From positions 34,286 to 98,285 of the forward strand of contig CAMTXU010000018.1 in assembly GCA_947085815.1 (NCBI GenBank): DNA of 64,000 nucleotides, read 5' to 3'. The stretch is from Fen-1258 sp947085815. Lineage in GTDB: Bacteria; Bacteroidota; Ignavibacteria; Ignavibacteriales; Melioribacteraceae. The position numbers and the translations under genes were made by a program. Below, one piece after another: positions 49,545-58,908 of this stretch; the first letter of the stretch is position 1; each line of letters begins with the position of its first letter. A model generated the notes under the pieces. The model saw nothing but the letters and a program-made list of their open reading frames with translations. It did not search any database and was not told the DNA's origin.

Positions 49545-50900
49545 TTATAGACTTATCACATCGTTGTAAATAATAAATGCCATAAGAAGAAGAAGAAGTG
49601 CAAATCCTATATTCTGTATTACCAACTTAACTTTAAGTGGAAGCTCTCTTTTAATAATTCCCTCAAGAAGAATTATTACAAAATGACCGCCATCCAGAAC
49701 CGGGAATGGAAGAATATTGATGATTGCTAAATTTAAACTGAGCATTGCGAGAAAATAAAGGAATGCCACACCGCCTGTGTCAGCAGATCTTGCCGCGAAC
49801 TGCGCAATCTTAACCGGTCCGCCGAATGCCTCTTTAAAAGCAAGTTTTCCTGTAAAAACCTTTTTCATCATACTAAAAAAGATAACTGTAAAATCTTTTG
49901 CTTTAGTAATAGCCAGCGGAATTGATTCGAAAAAACCGTAGGTGCGGTACTCGATATCTCCAACATACGCAACAGAGTGACTGATTCCGATTTTTCCATC
50001 CATGGCAGGTTTAACGGATGTGCGAACTGTGTCAATATCTCTCAGCAGAACTATTGGAATAGATTTATCCTTACTTGCAGCGATGATGTTTGTTATTTGT
50101 GTGCTCTCTTTGATGCTGATAGAGTTAAGAGATAAAATTAGATCGCCGCTTTTCATTCCGGCATCCTGTGCGGGTGAATTTTTCAATACTTCAACAACCA
50201 TTGCCTGAGTAGGATATGGGAATAAGAAAAATCCGTTTTGAGAATTTTCCGTAATGAATTTTCGAGAAATATCAAGAGACTGGACCGAGCCGTTTCTTTC
50301 GAAACTTATTTTTACATCACCGGCTTGGTTATCAAGTAAAATACGGTCTACCACTTCTTCCCAATCTTTCACCGGAGAATTATTAACGGAAAGAATTTTA
50401 TCTAAGGATTGGAAGCCTGCTTTTTCGGCAACTGTGCCCTTATCAACAACCGAGATTGTGGTGGACTTGGCAATCTCTTTTCCCTGGAAGAAATTGATTC
50501 CCCAGAAGATTAGAATTGTCAAAGACAAGTTCATTAAAACGCCGGCAGAGATAACGAAAAGTTTCGGTAATGTTTTTTTTGCCCTGAATTCGTAAGGTTT
50601 CGGTTCGGTATTCGCAAATTTTGTATCGAAACTTTCATCGACCATTCCAGCTATTTTTACGTAGCCGCCCAGCGGTAAAAGTGATAATCTATAATCTGTG
50701 AAGCCCTGAGTGTCAAAATTTTTTGGAAGATCGCCGAATGTGAATCCGTTTATTTTGTTGTAACCGCATAATCTTTTTCCGAATCCGATTGCGAATACAT
50801 CAACACGCATTTTAGATAGCTTAGCTGCGGCAAAATGACCTAACTCGTGTACAAAGACCAAAATTGCAATTGTTATTATAAAATAGATGATATAATCCAT
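49545..50900 (-). CDS. rseP: Site-2 intramembrane zinc protease RseP
   Basis: Cleaves membrane-spanning regulators such as anti-sigma factors and remnant signal peptides. 451 residues: zinc motif HELGH at 18-22 within the first helix, two PDZ domains (about 160-200, VVDKGTVAEKAGFQSLDKIL; about 228-265, VVEVLKNSPAQDAGMKSGDL), and the third metal ligand in FPVLDGGHFVIILLEG near 395. Two PDZ domains match E. coli RseP. It follows dxr on the minus strand after 8 bases, the conserved dxr-rseP pairing of bacterial genomes. Confidence 0.94.
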   Translation of the reverse strand: MDYIIYFIITIAILVFVHELGHFAAAKLSKMRVDVFAIGFGKRLCGYNKINGFTFGDLPKNFDTQGFTDYRLSLLPLGGYVKIAGMVDESFDTKFANTEPKPYEFRAKKTLPKLFVISAGVLMNLSLTILIFWGINFFQGKEIAKSTTISVVDKGTVAEKAGFQSLDKILSVNNSPVKDWEEVVDRILLDNQAGDVKISFERNGSVQSLDISRKFITENSQNGFFLFPYPTQAMVVEVLKNSPAQDAGMKSGDLILSLNSISIKESTQITNIIAASKDKSIPIVLLRDIDTVRTSVKPAMDGKIGISHSVAYVGDIEYRTYGFFESIPLAITKAKDFTVIFFSMMKKVFTGKLAFKEAFGGPVKIAQFAARSADTGGVAFLYFLAMLSLNLAIINILPFPVLDGGHFVIILLEGIIKRELPLKVKLVIQNIGFALLLLLMAFIIYNDVISL

Positions 50901-50908
50901 TCAGTATC

Positions 50909-52054
50909 CTAATTATATTTTTTTGTTAAATAGTCTCTTGTCTTAAAATCGAATTCAACAATTGTTTCAAGATCGGCAGTTTGAATATTCTTGATACTGT
51001 TTAACGCGTCGGTTATTAATTCCGGAATCTGCGTAAACTTAATTTTACCTGAAAGAAACCTGTCAACTGCTACTTCATTGGCTGCATTCAGAACGCAAGG
51101 CGCCGTACCGCCTTCTCCGATAACATCATAAGCTATTTTAAGGCAGGCAAATTTATCAAAATCCGGCTCAAAAAACGTTAACTGATTTATTTTCTTGAAA
51201 TCCGTCTCTACGGCGTTAAAACGGCACCTTTCAGGGAAAGTCAGCGCATATAATATGGGAAGTTTCATATCGGGTGTACTAAGCTGTGCTTTAATCGAGC
51301 CGTCGTTGAACTCAACCATTGAATGGATAATTGATTGCGGATGAATAATAACTTCGATCTTTTCCTCTGGTAAATTGAATAACCAGTAGGCTTCAATTAC
51401 TTCAAGCCCTTTGTTCATCATTGTGGCTGAATCGATTGTAATTTTACTTCCCATTTTCCAATTAGGATGTTTCAACGCATCCTCAATGTTCACTTCTTCG
51501 AGTTCTTGTTTCGTTTTGTTCAGGAACGGTCCGCCGGAAGCAGTAAGTATAATTTTATTAATATCTTTTTTATTTTCGCCGCTTAAACACTGAAAAATGG
51601 CGCTATGCTCTGAATCGATTGGAATCAACTCTGCATTAAATTTTTCACAAAGGGCAATAACAATTTCACCGGCGGTTACTAGAGTCTCTTTGTTAGCAAG
51701 AGCAATTCTCTTCCTTAGTTTTATGGCTTCGATTGTTGGTGCAAGTCCGGCAAATCCCACCAGCGCAGAGACAAGAATATCATAGTTATTGAGTTTTGTA
51801 ATTTGGAGTAGACCCAGATCACCGGTAAGTATTTCGCAGCGACTCCCGATCTGCGCTTTCAGTTCATCAGATTTTGCTTTATCACGAACAACTACTGCTT
51901 TAGGATGAAACTCTTGGATCTGTTTTCGGAGAAGTTCGATATTATTGTTCGCGGTTAATCCCGCAATTTCAAACTTATCCGGGAATGAGCGCACTATTTC
52001 TATTGTATTTATCCCGATTGAGCCGGTAGACCCCAGGATCAAAATTTTTTTCAT
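50909..52054 (-). CDS. dxr: 1-deoxy-D-xylulose 5-phosphate reductoisomerase
   Basis: Second enzyme of the MEP isoprenoid pathway, converting DXP to MEP with NADPH. 381 residues: NADPH loop GSTGSIGINTIE at 8-19, NKETLVTAGEIV near 125, metal and substrate residues in PIDSEHSAIFQCL, the flexible-loop region KMGSKITIDSATMMNKGLEV and YWLFNLPEE. Same strand and 8 bases upstream of rseP. Identity secure. Confidence 0.96.
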   Translation of the reverse strand: MKKILILGSTGSIGINTIEIVRSFPDKFEIAGLTANNNIELLRKQIQEFHPKAVVVRDKAKSDELKAQIGSRCEILTGDLGLLQITKLNNYDILVSALVGFAGLAPTIEAIKLRKRIALANKETLVTAGEIVIALCEKFNAELIPIDSEHSAIFQCLSGENKKDINKIILTASGGPFLNKTKQELEEVNIEDALKHPNWKMGSKITIDSATMMNKGLEVIEAYWLFNLPEEKIEVIIHPQSIIHSMVEFNDGSIKAQLSTPDMKLPILYALTFPERCRFNAVETDFKKINQLTFFEPDFDKFACLKIAYDVIGEGGTAPCVLNAANEVAVDRFLSGKIKFTQIPELITDALNSIKNIQTADLETIVEFDFKTRDYLTKKYN

Positions 52055-52141
52055 TACTACTCTGTTTTTGCCCTATAATTTTTATTAAAGCGCTTCTATT
52101 CCAAAATACATTGGACGATCTATTTTATTCATCAATTCGAA

Positions 52142-52633
52142 TTAGGCGCCGAAGAATCTATGAGTAATCGCGAGAAGAAAATTAATCAAAACAATAATGT
52201 TTATCGCGGTATTAAGCTTAAATATTTTTTTAAGATTTTTATATCCCTCATCATTCATCATTTCTTGGTTCTCTAGATCTTTACCAATAGCATCTCTAAC
52301 TTTTTTAGCTGTTGGAATTATAAAGCCCCCAAGAATGACAAGAAGAACAACCATCAGAATTTGTTTCGTTGCTAACCAATGATTTGAAGCCATACTAAAA
52401 AATCCATAAACCGGATTTTGAAATACCATTGTAACTCCGGTAATCAAAATACCTATTGCTCCAATCATACCAAATAAATTAGCAAATGTGAGGTAGAGAT
52501 GAATGAACTTTTTCTCTCCAATTTTGTTCTTATTTGTAAGTATGTATCCGCGCAGAATAGAATCGGTGAGAAGATTTATTAACCAGATGCCGGCAAAGAC
52601 AACATGCAATTTTGAAATCAGTAGGTAATCCAT
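52142..52633 (-). CDS. Four-helix membrane protein of unknown function
   Basis: 163 residues with four predicted transmembrane helices: LLISKLHVVFAGIWLINLLT, LFGMIGAIGILITGVTMVF, LATKQILMVVLLVILGGFII and INIIVLINFLLAITHRFF. A histidine in the first helix (KLHVVFAGIW) and one near the end (THRFF) recall DUF2269/CopD-like haem or copper membrane proteins, but the match is only general. It stands alone upstream of dxr on the same strand. Confidence 0.65.
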   Translation of the reverse strand: MDYLLISKLHVVFAGIWLINLLTDSILRGYILTNKNKIGEKKFIHLYLTFANLFGMIGAIGILITGVTMVFQNPVYGFFSMASNHWLATKQILMVVLLVILGGFIIPTAKKVRDAIGKDLENQEMMNDEGYKNLKKIFKLNTAINIIVLINFLLAITHRFFGA

Positions 52634-52778
52634 AAAATAATCCTTTCCAGATTAATGTGGTTAAATATAACAAAAGCATAAGAAAATAAATTTTTGGTAA
52701 TAATGCTTAGCTATCCGATATTCTAACGGTACACGGAGTAAGTAAGTTCACTTCATAACAATTAGTAAAAGGTGCAAA

Positions 52779-53444
52779 ATGAAAAAATCTTTTCTTTATA
52801 TACTCGTTTTAGTTGTTATTACTACAACCACCGTCATAATGTCAAGAGGATTTAGAATTTTGATGATGCCGAATGGTTCTAAATTTCAATGTGCAAATTG
52901 CCATATAGATCCATTCGGTGGCGGACCAAGAAACAATTTTGGTCAAGCGGTTGAAGCGAGAGTTACTCCAAACGGTACACAAGATTTTTGGAATTCACAA
53001 CTTGCATTACTTGACTCTGATGGTGACGGCAAAACAAACGGTCAGGAGCTTGGTGATCCTAACGGAAGCTGGAGACCAGGTCAACCGAATCCGGGGATTC
53101 TAAGTGCAGTTACAAATCCGGGCGATCCTTTGAGTACTGGAGTTGAAGATGCTATCGAAGTCCCGACGAATTATAGGTTGTTAAGTAACTATCCCAATCC
53201 TTTCAATCCAACTACCAAAATTGCCTTTGAAATTCCTCAAAGCGAAAACGTTTCTCTGAAAATATACAACATCAACGGAGAATTGATCAGAACAGTTACA
53301 AATGAAACTCTTCCGGCAGGTCATTTTGAAAAAGTTTGGGACGGGAAAAATGATTTCGGTACTGAAGTTTCATCCGGAATTTATATTTACAGATTAACTG
53401 CAGGCAACTTTGACCGTTCTGCGAGAATGGTTCTGATGAAGTAA
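52779..53444 (+). CDS. Secreted CxxCH protein with calcium-type loop and T9SS sorting tail
   Basis: 221 residues. An N-terminal membrane/signal segment (SFLYILVLVVITTTTVIMS) is followed by the motif CANCH in FQCANCHIDPFGGGPRNNFG, then an EF-hand-like DSDGDGKTNGQELGDP, an arrangement resembling temptin-like Cys/Cys domains in which the CxxC may be a disulfide instead of a haem site. From about 140 comes a full type IX C-terminal sorting domain (NYPNPFNPTTKIAFEIPQ to SSGIYIYRLTAGNF). Expected at the cell surface or released. The next gene shares the CxxCH...GG...R block. Confidence 0.8.
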   Translation: MKKSFLYILVLVVITTTTVIMSRGFRILMMPNGSKFQCANCHIDPFGGGPRNNFGQAVEARVTPNGTQDFWNSQLALLDSDGDGKTNGQELGDPNGSWRPGQPNPGILSAVTNPGDPLSTGVEDAIEVPTNYRLLSNYPNPFNPTTKIAFEIPQSENVSLKIYNINGELIRTVTNETLPAGHFEKVWDGKNDFGTEVSSGIYIYRLTAGNFDRSARMVLMK

Positions 53445-53599
53445 TTTATTGTCGTTTGTTTGAAGTGAAAAGTCAAACGTGAAAGAGCCTGTCCCGAACT
53501 GCTTGCAGTTGGTAAGCTTGTTTTGGGATGAAACGGGATACGAATAAAACATGCTGAATTTTGTAACATTAATTTCAAAAAAAATACGATGAGAAAATC

Positions 53600-54730
53600 G
53601 TGAGAACAGCGAAATATCTTTTAGTTCTTGCATTAATAGTTTTTACATCCTTGGAAAGTTATTCGTTGCCAAGATTTGCCTTACGTTATAAAGATAAATG
53701 CAGCAGCTGTCACATAAATTCAACGGGCGGCGAGATGAGAAGCGAAAACGGTTTCTTCTTCGGTAAAAATGTTATAAGTATGATCTCTCCGCGCGATAAA
53801 GAGTTTCCGGTCTCGCCTAAACTTTCGGAAAATGTTTCGTTCGGTTTCGATTACCGTTCGCAATTTTTGTATTCACAAGAAAAAAAGAGAACGGACTTTA
53901 TGGATATGACCGGCTCTATTTATTTCAATGCGGCGGTGTCGGAGAAAATTAATGTTACCGCGCGATACGATTTTGTATGGTCACTTTGGGAAGCTTACGC
54001 CACAGCTAAAATTTTACCTAATGATAGTTATATTAAAATCGGTTCGTTCGTACCTTATTATGGAATTCGTTTGGACGATCATACCGCTTACACGCGGGGC
54101 GGAGATTTTGGCTTGCTCTTTTCTAAAGGCACTGTTCAAGGGCTTATCTACAGTCCATTGTACTTAGAAACCGGAATTGAATTGGGTGCAAACTTTTCTG
54201 ATGTAGCTTCATTAACGGCAAGTGTCGGAAGAAGTAAATCCAACTCAACTTTAGCTGTAGATCCAACCTGGACGGCACGTTTTGAATTAACTCCATCTAT
54301 CGATAAAGTTAATCTATTATTCGGCGGATCATTTTCTTCTACCAAGACAAAAAGATTTGATCCGCTTAGCGGGAATCTTTCTTATCTGCCAACTCAGCTC
54401 TACGGTGGATTTGCAGGTATTGGATTTAATCGTTTTAGCCTTATGGGCGAATATGATATTGCGAGCGATTATGTTGCGTGGGGGACAAAATCAAACGCTC
54501 TTATGATCGAGGCATCGTATCAAATGATGGTTGGCCTGGAAGCAGTTGTTCGCTACGATCGTTTCGATCCCAATACAGATAAAAGTAAAGATGAATTCTC
54601 ACATTTAGTCTTGGGATTTGAATTTTACCCCTACAGTTTTATTGAGGTGCGCCCGCAGTATAGAATGAATCTGGAAGAACCGAGCGTGGATAACAATGCG
54701 TTTGTGTTACAGTTTCATTTTTGGTATTGA
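53600..54730 (+). CDS. CxxCH motif fused to an outer-membrane beta-barrel
   Basis: 376 residues from GTG 53600, with a signal peptide (TAKYLLVLALIVFTSLESYS). Right after the signal is KDKCSSCHINSTGGEMRSEN, a single c-type haem-like motif resembling that of the preceding gene; from about 75 onward alternating strands (SENVSFGFDYRSQFLYSQ, FIEVRPQYRMNLEEP, AFVLQFHFWY) form a predicted porin-like barrel ending in aromatic residues. The covalent joining of a CxxCH domain and a barrel suggests electron transfer or redox sensing at the outer membrane. A temptin-like disulfide is the alternative reading of the CxxC. Confidence 0.78.
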   Translation: MRTAKYLLVLALIVFTSLESYSLPRFALRYKDKCSSCHINSTGGEMRSENGFFFGKNVISMISPRDKEFPVSPKLSENVSFGFDYRSQFLYSQEKKRTDFMDMTGSIYFNAAVSEKINVTARYDFVWSLWEAYATAKILPNDSYIKIGSFVPYYGIRLDDHTAYTRGGDFGLLFSKGTVQGLIYSPLYLETGIELGANFSDVASLTASVGRSKSNSTLAVDPTWTARFELTPSIDKVNLLFGGSFSSTKTKRFDPLSGNLSYLPTQLYGGFAGIGFNRFSLMGEYDIASDYVAWGTKSNALMIEASYQMMVGLEAVVRYDRFDPNTDKSKDEFSHLVLGFEFYPYSFIEVRPQYRMNLEEPSVDNNAFVLQFHFWY

Positions 54731-54761
54731 AAAGCAAGAAGATAGAAGTAAGAGGATAGAG

Positions 54762-54794
54762 GTAAAGGGCGAGTTTTCTCGCCCTTTACTTTTT
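54762..54794. terminator. Bidirectional intrinsic terminator
   Basis: gtaaagggcgag (54762-54773), loop tttt, ctcgccctttac (54778-54789), then ttttt: a 12-pair perfect stem. It lies between convergent genes and can end both. Confidence 0.9.
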
Positions 54795-54798
54795 CAAG

Positions 54799-56558
54799 TT
54801 ACTTCGTCAGCATTAGTTTCTTAGATTGGATAAATTTTCCAGCGTTAATTGTGTAAATATAAACTCCGCTTGTTAATTTACTTGCATCAAAATTTACTTT
54901 GTAGTAACCGCCAGATTTGTTCTCGTTTACTAATGTTGCTACTTCTTTACCGAGCATATCATAAACTTTGATCGTAACAAAGCTATTCTCCGGCAGTTGA
55001 TAATTTATAGTTGTTGTTGGGTTGAATGGGTTGGGATAGTTGCTAATTGAGTAGTTTACAGGCAGCTCGTTTGAAAGAGAAGCAATTAGTTTGTCTTCAG
55101 ACATTGATGATTCTATCCTTCCAAAAGCCGCCGATTGAAAATATGGATCTGATTCGGTTTGATTAACTGAATAATACGGTCTAACGTCATACATAAGATA
55201 AGTATCCTCTGAATTACCGGTCATTGTGTAATCTGGATCTGTGAATGTAGTATTGCTTGTACTAGCTATTAATGACGGAGATCCATTTTGACCTATTTTT
55301 CTATAAACACGATATACGGTAACATTCGGGTTGGGATTCGCATTCCATACTAGTGTTATAAGTTGTCCAATTGAAGAGGTAATCTGCTGGTTTCTATTTG
55401 CTATGCTTGGTTTTGCCGTAAAAACTGCAGTGTATGTACGATGTTCAGTAACTGTAATTGTATTTGAATTAGGGTTATTATCCCAAGAAGCGAATGTATA
55501 ATCTAATCCATTTGCTGTATAGCCGGAAGCAAATGCATAAACAGAATTTTGTTCTACTACTGGGCTTATTTTTGGCGAGGAGTAAGAATTCCAATCAACA
55601 TAAACAGTTCCACCGCTGCTGACAAAAGTTGCGTTACATAACTTTTTCATATCCGCTACGTAACTGTAATTTTTTTCTGAAGAAGAGAGCGTTACGCTTG
55701 CACTAAAACTTGAGGAAAAATTTCCTTGTGGAACACCTGATTGATCTTCTTTCCTCCAATTACTTGGATTACTTGGTCCTTCTGTATCGTTAAAAACACG
55801 GGCATAATTTTCGAAAACCGGTTGACTGCTGCCCTCAACAGCTTCCATATAGAGTGTTTTACTGGTCATATTGGTAATAGTAACGGGACTATTTGAAATA
55901 CTTGTTGGCGGAGTATCTACCTTTGCTTTTATTTTGCCGCCGTTAAAATTGTTTTTTACCGAAACGGATATTTGTTCTTGTACGGTTGCAGTACCGGTAA
56001 AGGTTATATTGGCATACTCAATTGCATCATATATTTGATCGATATTTGATCGATATTTGCCGATCTAAATCCAATTGTTATTTTTCCACTTGTGGAGTTT
56101 GAATTTATTAATGATGTAACATTGTATTCCAATACCTGATTATAGTTCGCGGAAGTAGTTGAAGAACCTTGAGCTATTGTTTGCCATTGTTGGCTTGTAG
56201 ATGAGTTAATAATTCCATTATCTAGGGTTATAATTCCGTAGATTAATGATGGTGGTTGTCCCGCGGAATTATATAGTTTTACTCGTAATGTTGCGCTTGT
56301 CGCATTTGGGTTTGTTCCGAGTATTGACGCGAGGTCATAAACAACGAAACCACACCCATAAAGATTTGGCGTTGATAATCCGATTTTAATTTCACTTACG
56401 CTTGTACTTTCAGTATAATCGTAAGTAGAAGTGCCTATACGTATTAATGAACGGACATAAGTTGGTTGAATTACCTTGTTAGTATAACTTTCTGTTTTTT
56501 GTGCAAAAGTTGTTAAAACTGCAAAAAATAAAAGTCCAAGAAATAACATCTTTTTCAT
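54799..56558 (-). pseudogene. T9SS-exported protein split by an 11-bp tandem duplication
   Basis: The N-terminal part (MKKMLFLGLLFFAVLTTFAQ signal, then a beta-rich domain to FRSANIDQI) and the C-terminal part (KTLYMEAVEGSSQPVFENYA, a fibronectin-like stretch and the sorting tail NYPNPFNPTTTINYQLPE) are in different frames. Between them atttgatcgat occurs twice in tandem (56033-56043 and 56044-56054). Deleting one copy gives NIDQIYDAIEYANITFTGTA and one frame of 583 codons including stop. Intact, it would be a secreted surface protein of 582 residues. The duplication may be a reversible slippage switch, decay, or an assembly error. Confidence 0.82.
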
Positions 56559-56727
56559 TTTCTACTCCTAATAATTTGTTGTGGAATTAATTAATTTTAA
56601 AAAGAGATGTACCGGTACATTTGGTTTTCCAAATGTTGTTAAGCTTGCAGAGCTGAAAGGCGCATCTTTATTACAAGGGCGGCAGTATGTCAGTACTGCC
56701 GTTCTATTTCATTTGCAATTACTCTCC

Positions 56728-57756
56728 TTATTTTAGTGTGCCATGGTAAATAATATTGTAACCGGTTTTATTATCAAATGCGTGCAAGAAAATGTCTTTT
56801 TCCAGCACTGATGCTGAGGTGCCAAATCTCATATCTGGGGGGAATTTTAAAATGTATTGAACATCTGAACCATTATAATGCATTAGTCCGTCAAACATTC
56901 TTATAAAAATATCGTTTTTATTTCTTCCCCATGTTTGTCCACCAAAATTTGGATTGTTCAATTCAAGTATTTTTTCAAAATTATCTTTGTAATACCTAAA
57001 GATATTATGACCAATTGTTACGTATAGATATCCGTTTATATCATTCATAACACACGACGTATTTTCTGATATATAATTCTGATAAATAACTTTTAAGTCG
57101 TTACCGTTATATTCATACAATCTAACAGTATCGCTTAGTGTTGCGTTATCTAGAGAAGTCAATATATAATAACGGCTATTCGTAGTACTGTATCTAATTC
57201 TTGTTATGTTACCATTATTCTTTAAAATTTTATTTAGTTGCCAGCTATTGACATTGTATTTGTAAAGAATCGCGTCTCTATTCATCGGAACATTTTTACC
57301 ACCACCAGCATAAATTTCAGAGTCGTTTTTGCCAGCCAGACTTAAAAAATCAATTTCTTTCCCTTCATACAAAAACTGGTGTGAAGATGAAAAAGTATCC
57401 TTCTTATAGTTCCATATCCGTCCATCATGAGTGCAAATCCATAAATTATTATCTGTACCCCATAGTGAAGCTGTGTTGCCGATAGGTATCCTTGTCTCTC
57501 TATACCATATTATTCCGTCATACCGATAAATGTTTTCAAATACTGACCCGACCATACTTACAGCCCATACATTGTTTGCTGTCATTCCCCAGAACGAACT
57601 GAAATATATATAGTATGCTTTGATTGTATCTGCAGTCCATGTATAATCTCTTCTTCCCGGTTCGTAATTTGGTTCAGGTTCAACAGGGTTCTTGTTGCAA
57701 GAAATGAGAAATGTGAATAAAGAAAGAAGTGTTGCTGCTTTTAAGAAGGGTTTCAT
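56728..57756 (-). CDS. Lipoprotein with beta-propeller-like repeats
   Basis: 342 residues. Signal and lipobox: AATLLSLFTFLISCNKNPVE, cleaved before Cys20. The body has repeated short strands with W-G or N-D corners (SSFWGMTANNVWAVSMVGSV, TASLWGTDNNLWICTHDGRI, GQTWGRNKNDIFIRMFDGLM) as in propeller proteins that report event or system state. Such lipoproteins exist as multigene families in Ignavibacteria. No enzymatic motif. Function unknown, location probably the outer membrane or periplasm. Confidence 0.7.
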   Translation of the reverse strand: MKPFLKAATLLSLFTFLISCNKNPVEPEPNYEPGRRDYTWTADTIKAYYIYFSSFWGMTANNVWAVSMVGSVFENIYRYDGIIWYRETRIPIGNTASLWGTDNNLWICTHDGRIWNYKKDTFSSSHQFLYEGKEIDFLSLAGKNDSEIYAGGGKNVPMNRDAILYKYNVNSWQLNKILKNNGNITRIRYSTTNSRYYILTSLDNATLSDTVRLYEYNGNDLKVIYQNYISENTSCVMNDINGYLYVTIGHNIFRYYKDNFEKILELNNPNFGGQTWGRNKNDIFIRMFDGLMHYNGSDVQYILKFPPDMRFGTSASVLEKDIFLHAFDNKTGYNIIYHGTLK

Positions 57757-57850
57757 ATCTCCCCCATTTAGTTTTAAATCAGTTATGTTAAATTTCTACT
57801 ATGTAAATACCGTTTTTTTTGAGATTGTCAAGTCTTTTTTTTAATCCCCA

Positions 57851-58789
57851 TTAAAACTGAGAGGCTGCAAGATCAAACTCTCGTGTTAATTTTTCAATCA
57901 AATCTTTAACAGGAAGAATTTCTTTAATTAATCCGGCACCCTGTCCCGCTTCCATCATACCGTTTTGTTCATCGCCTTCAAAAATTCCGATCCGCTCCCG
58001 CTTCTCTCCCAGCAATTGTTTCAACTGATTTTCATCCCCCCCGTTTAATTCTGCTTTATGAACTTCAGCAGTGAATTCATTTTTGATCATACGAGCGGCG
58101 CCGATTTTTTTTAAAATAAGAATTGTATCGTTATCCTTTGCTTCAACAATTTTCTTTTTATAGTTGGGATGAGCAGATGATTCTTCCGTGACGGCAAAAC
58201 GTGTTCCGATCTGCACACCTTCGGCTCCTAGTGCAAATGCTGCAAGAATACCGCGTCCGTTCGTAATTCCTCCGGCAGCAATTACCGGAATTTTTAAAGC
58301 ATCAACGAGCTGGGGAATTAAACAGAAAGTAGTTATCTCGTCTGCGCCGTTATGTCCGCCGGCTTCAACGCCCTCTCCAACAACAGCATCGCATCCAACG
58401 CTTTCTGCTTTAAGAGCAAATTTTAAGGATGGAACAACATGAACAACGGTGATATTATTTTTTTTCAATTCATCTATAAATTTTCCTGGGTGACCTGCGG
58501 ATGAGAAGACAATTTTCACATTTTCTTCCATCACTATTTTGATTAGATCTGCTGCATCACCACGAAGCAAAGGGATATTTACACCAAATGGTTTATCTGT
58601 TGCGGAACTGCATTTCTTAATATGTTCTCTTAGAAGATCCGGTTTCATAGAGCCGGCGCCAATCAACCCCAGACCGCCGTTATTTGAAACCGCAGAGGCT
58701 AATTTCCATCCGCTCACCCAAACCATTCCCGCCTGAATTATTGGAAATTTAACTCCAAGGAGTTTTGTTACTCTGTTTTCTATATTCAT
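57851..58789 (-). CDS. FMN-dependent nitronate monooxygenase / FabK-type enoyl-ACP reductase
   Basis: 312-residue TIM-barrel flavoenzyme. FMN-binding motifs are PIIQAGMVWVSGWKLASAVS, the GVNIPLL strand, VAEGVEAGGHNG-like VVGEGVEAGGHNG, and IPVIAAGGITNGRGILAAFA with LGAEGVQIGTRF. The pattern GMxWVSxxxLAxAVSNxGGLG with GAGSM is shared by FabK (the last step of fatty-acid elongation) and nitronate monooxygenases, so the choice is open; the lack of neighbouring fab genes slightly favours nitronate monooxygenase. Single gene, divergent from the nucleotidyltransferase. Confidence 0.82.
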   Translation of the reverse strand: MNIENRVTKLLGVKFPIIQAGMVWVSGWKLASAVSNNGGLGLIGAGSMKPDLLREHIKKCSSATDKPFGVNIPLLRGDAADLIKIVMEENVKIVFSSAGHPGKFIDELKKNNITVVHVVPSLKFALKAESVGCDAVVGEGVEAGGHNGADEITTFCLIPQLVDALKIPVIAAGGITNGRGILAAFALGAEGVQIGTRFAVTEESSAHPNYKKKIVEAKDNDTILILKKIGAARMIKNEFTAEVHKAELNGGDENQLKQLLGEKRERIGIFEGDEQNGMMEAGQGAGLIKEILPVKDLIEKLTREFDLAASQF

Positions 58790-58908
58790 TCTAATTCAAA
58801 ATTGTTCTATCCAAATCTCATCAAACAAAAACTATTAATCAACAAGTTTGATATACGCTTCCCTATTAATTAAATTGACAACAGTTATTTTCATAAAGAA
58901 GGGAACTC

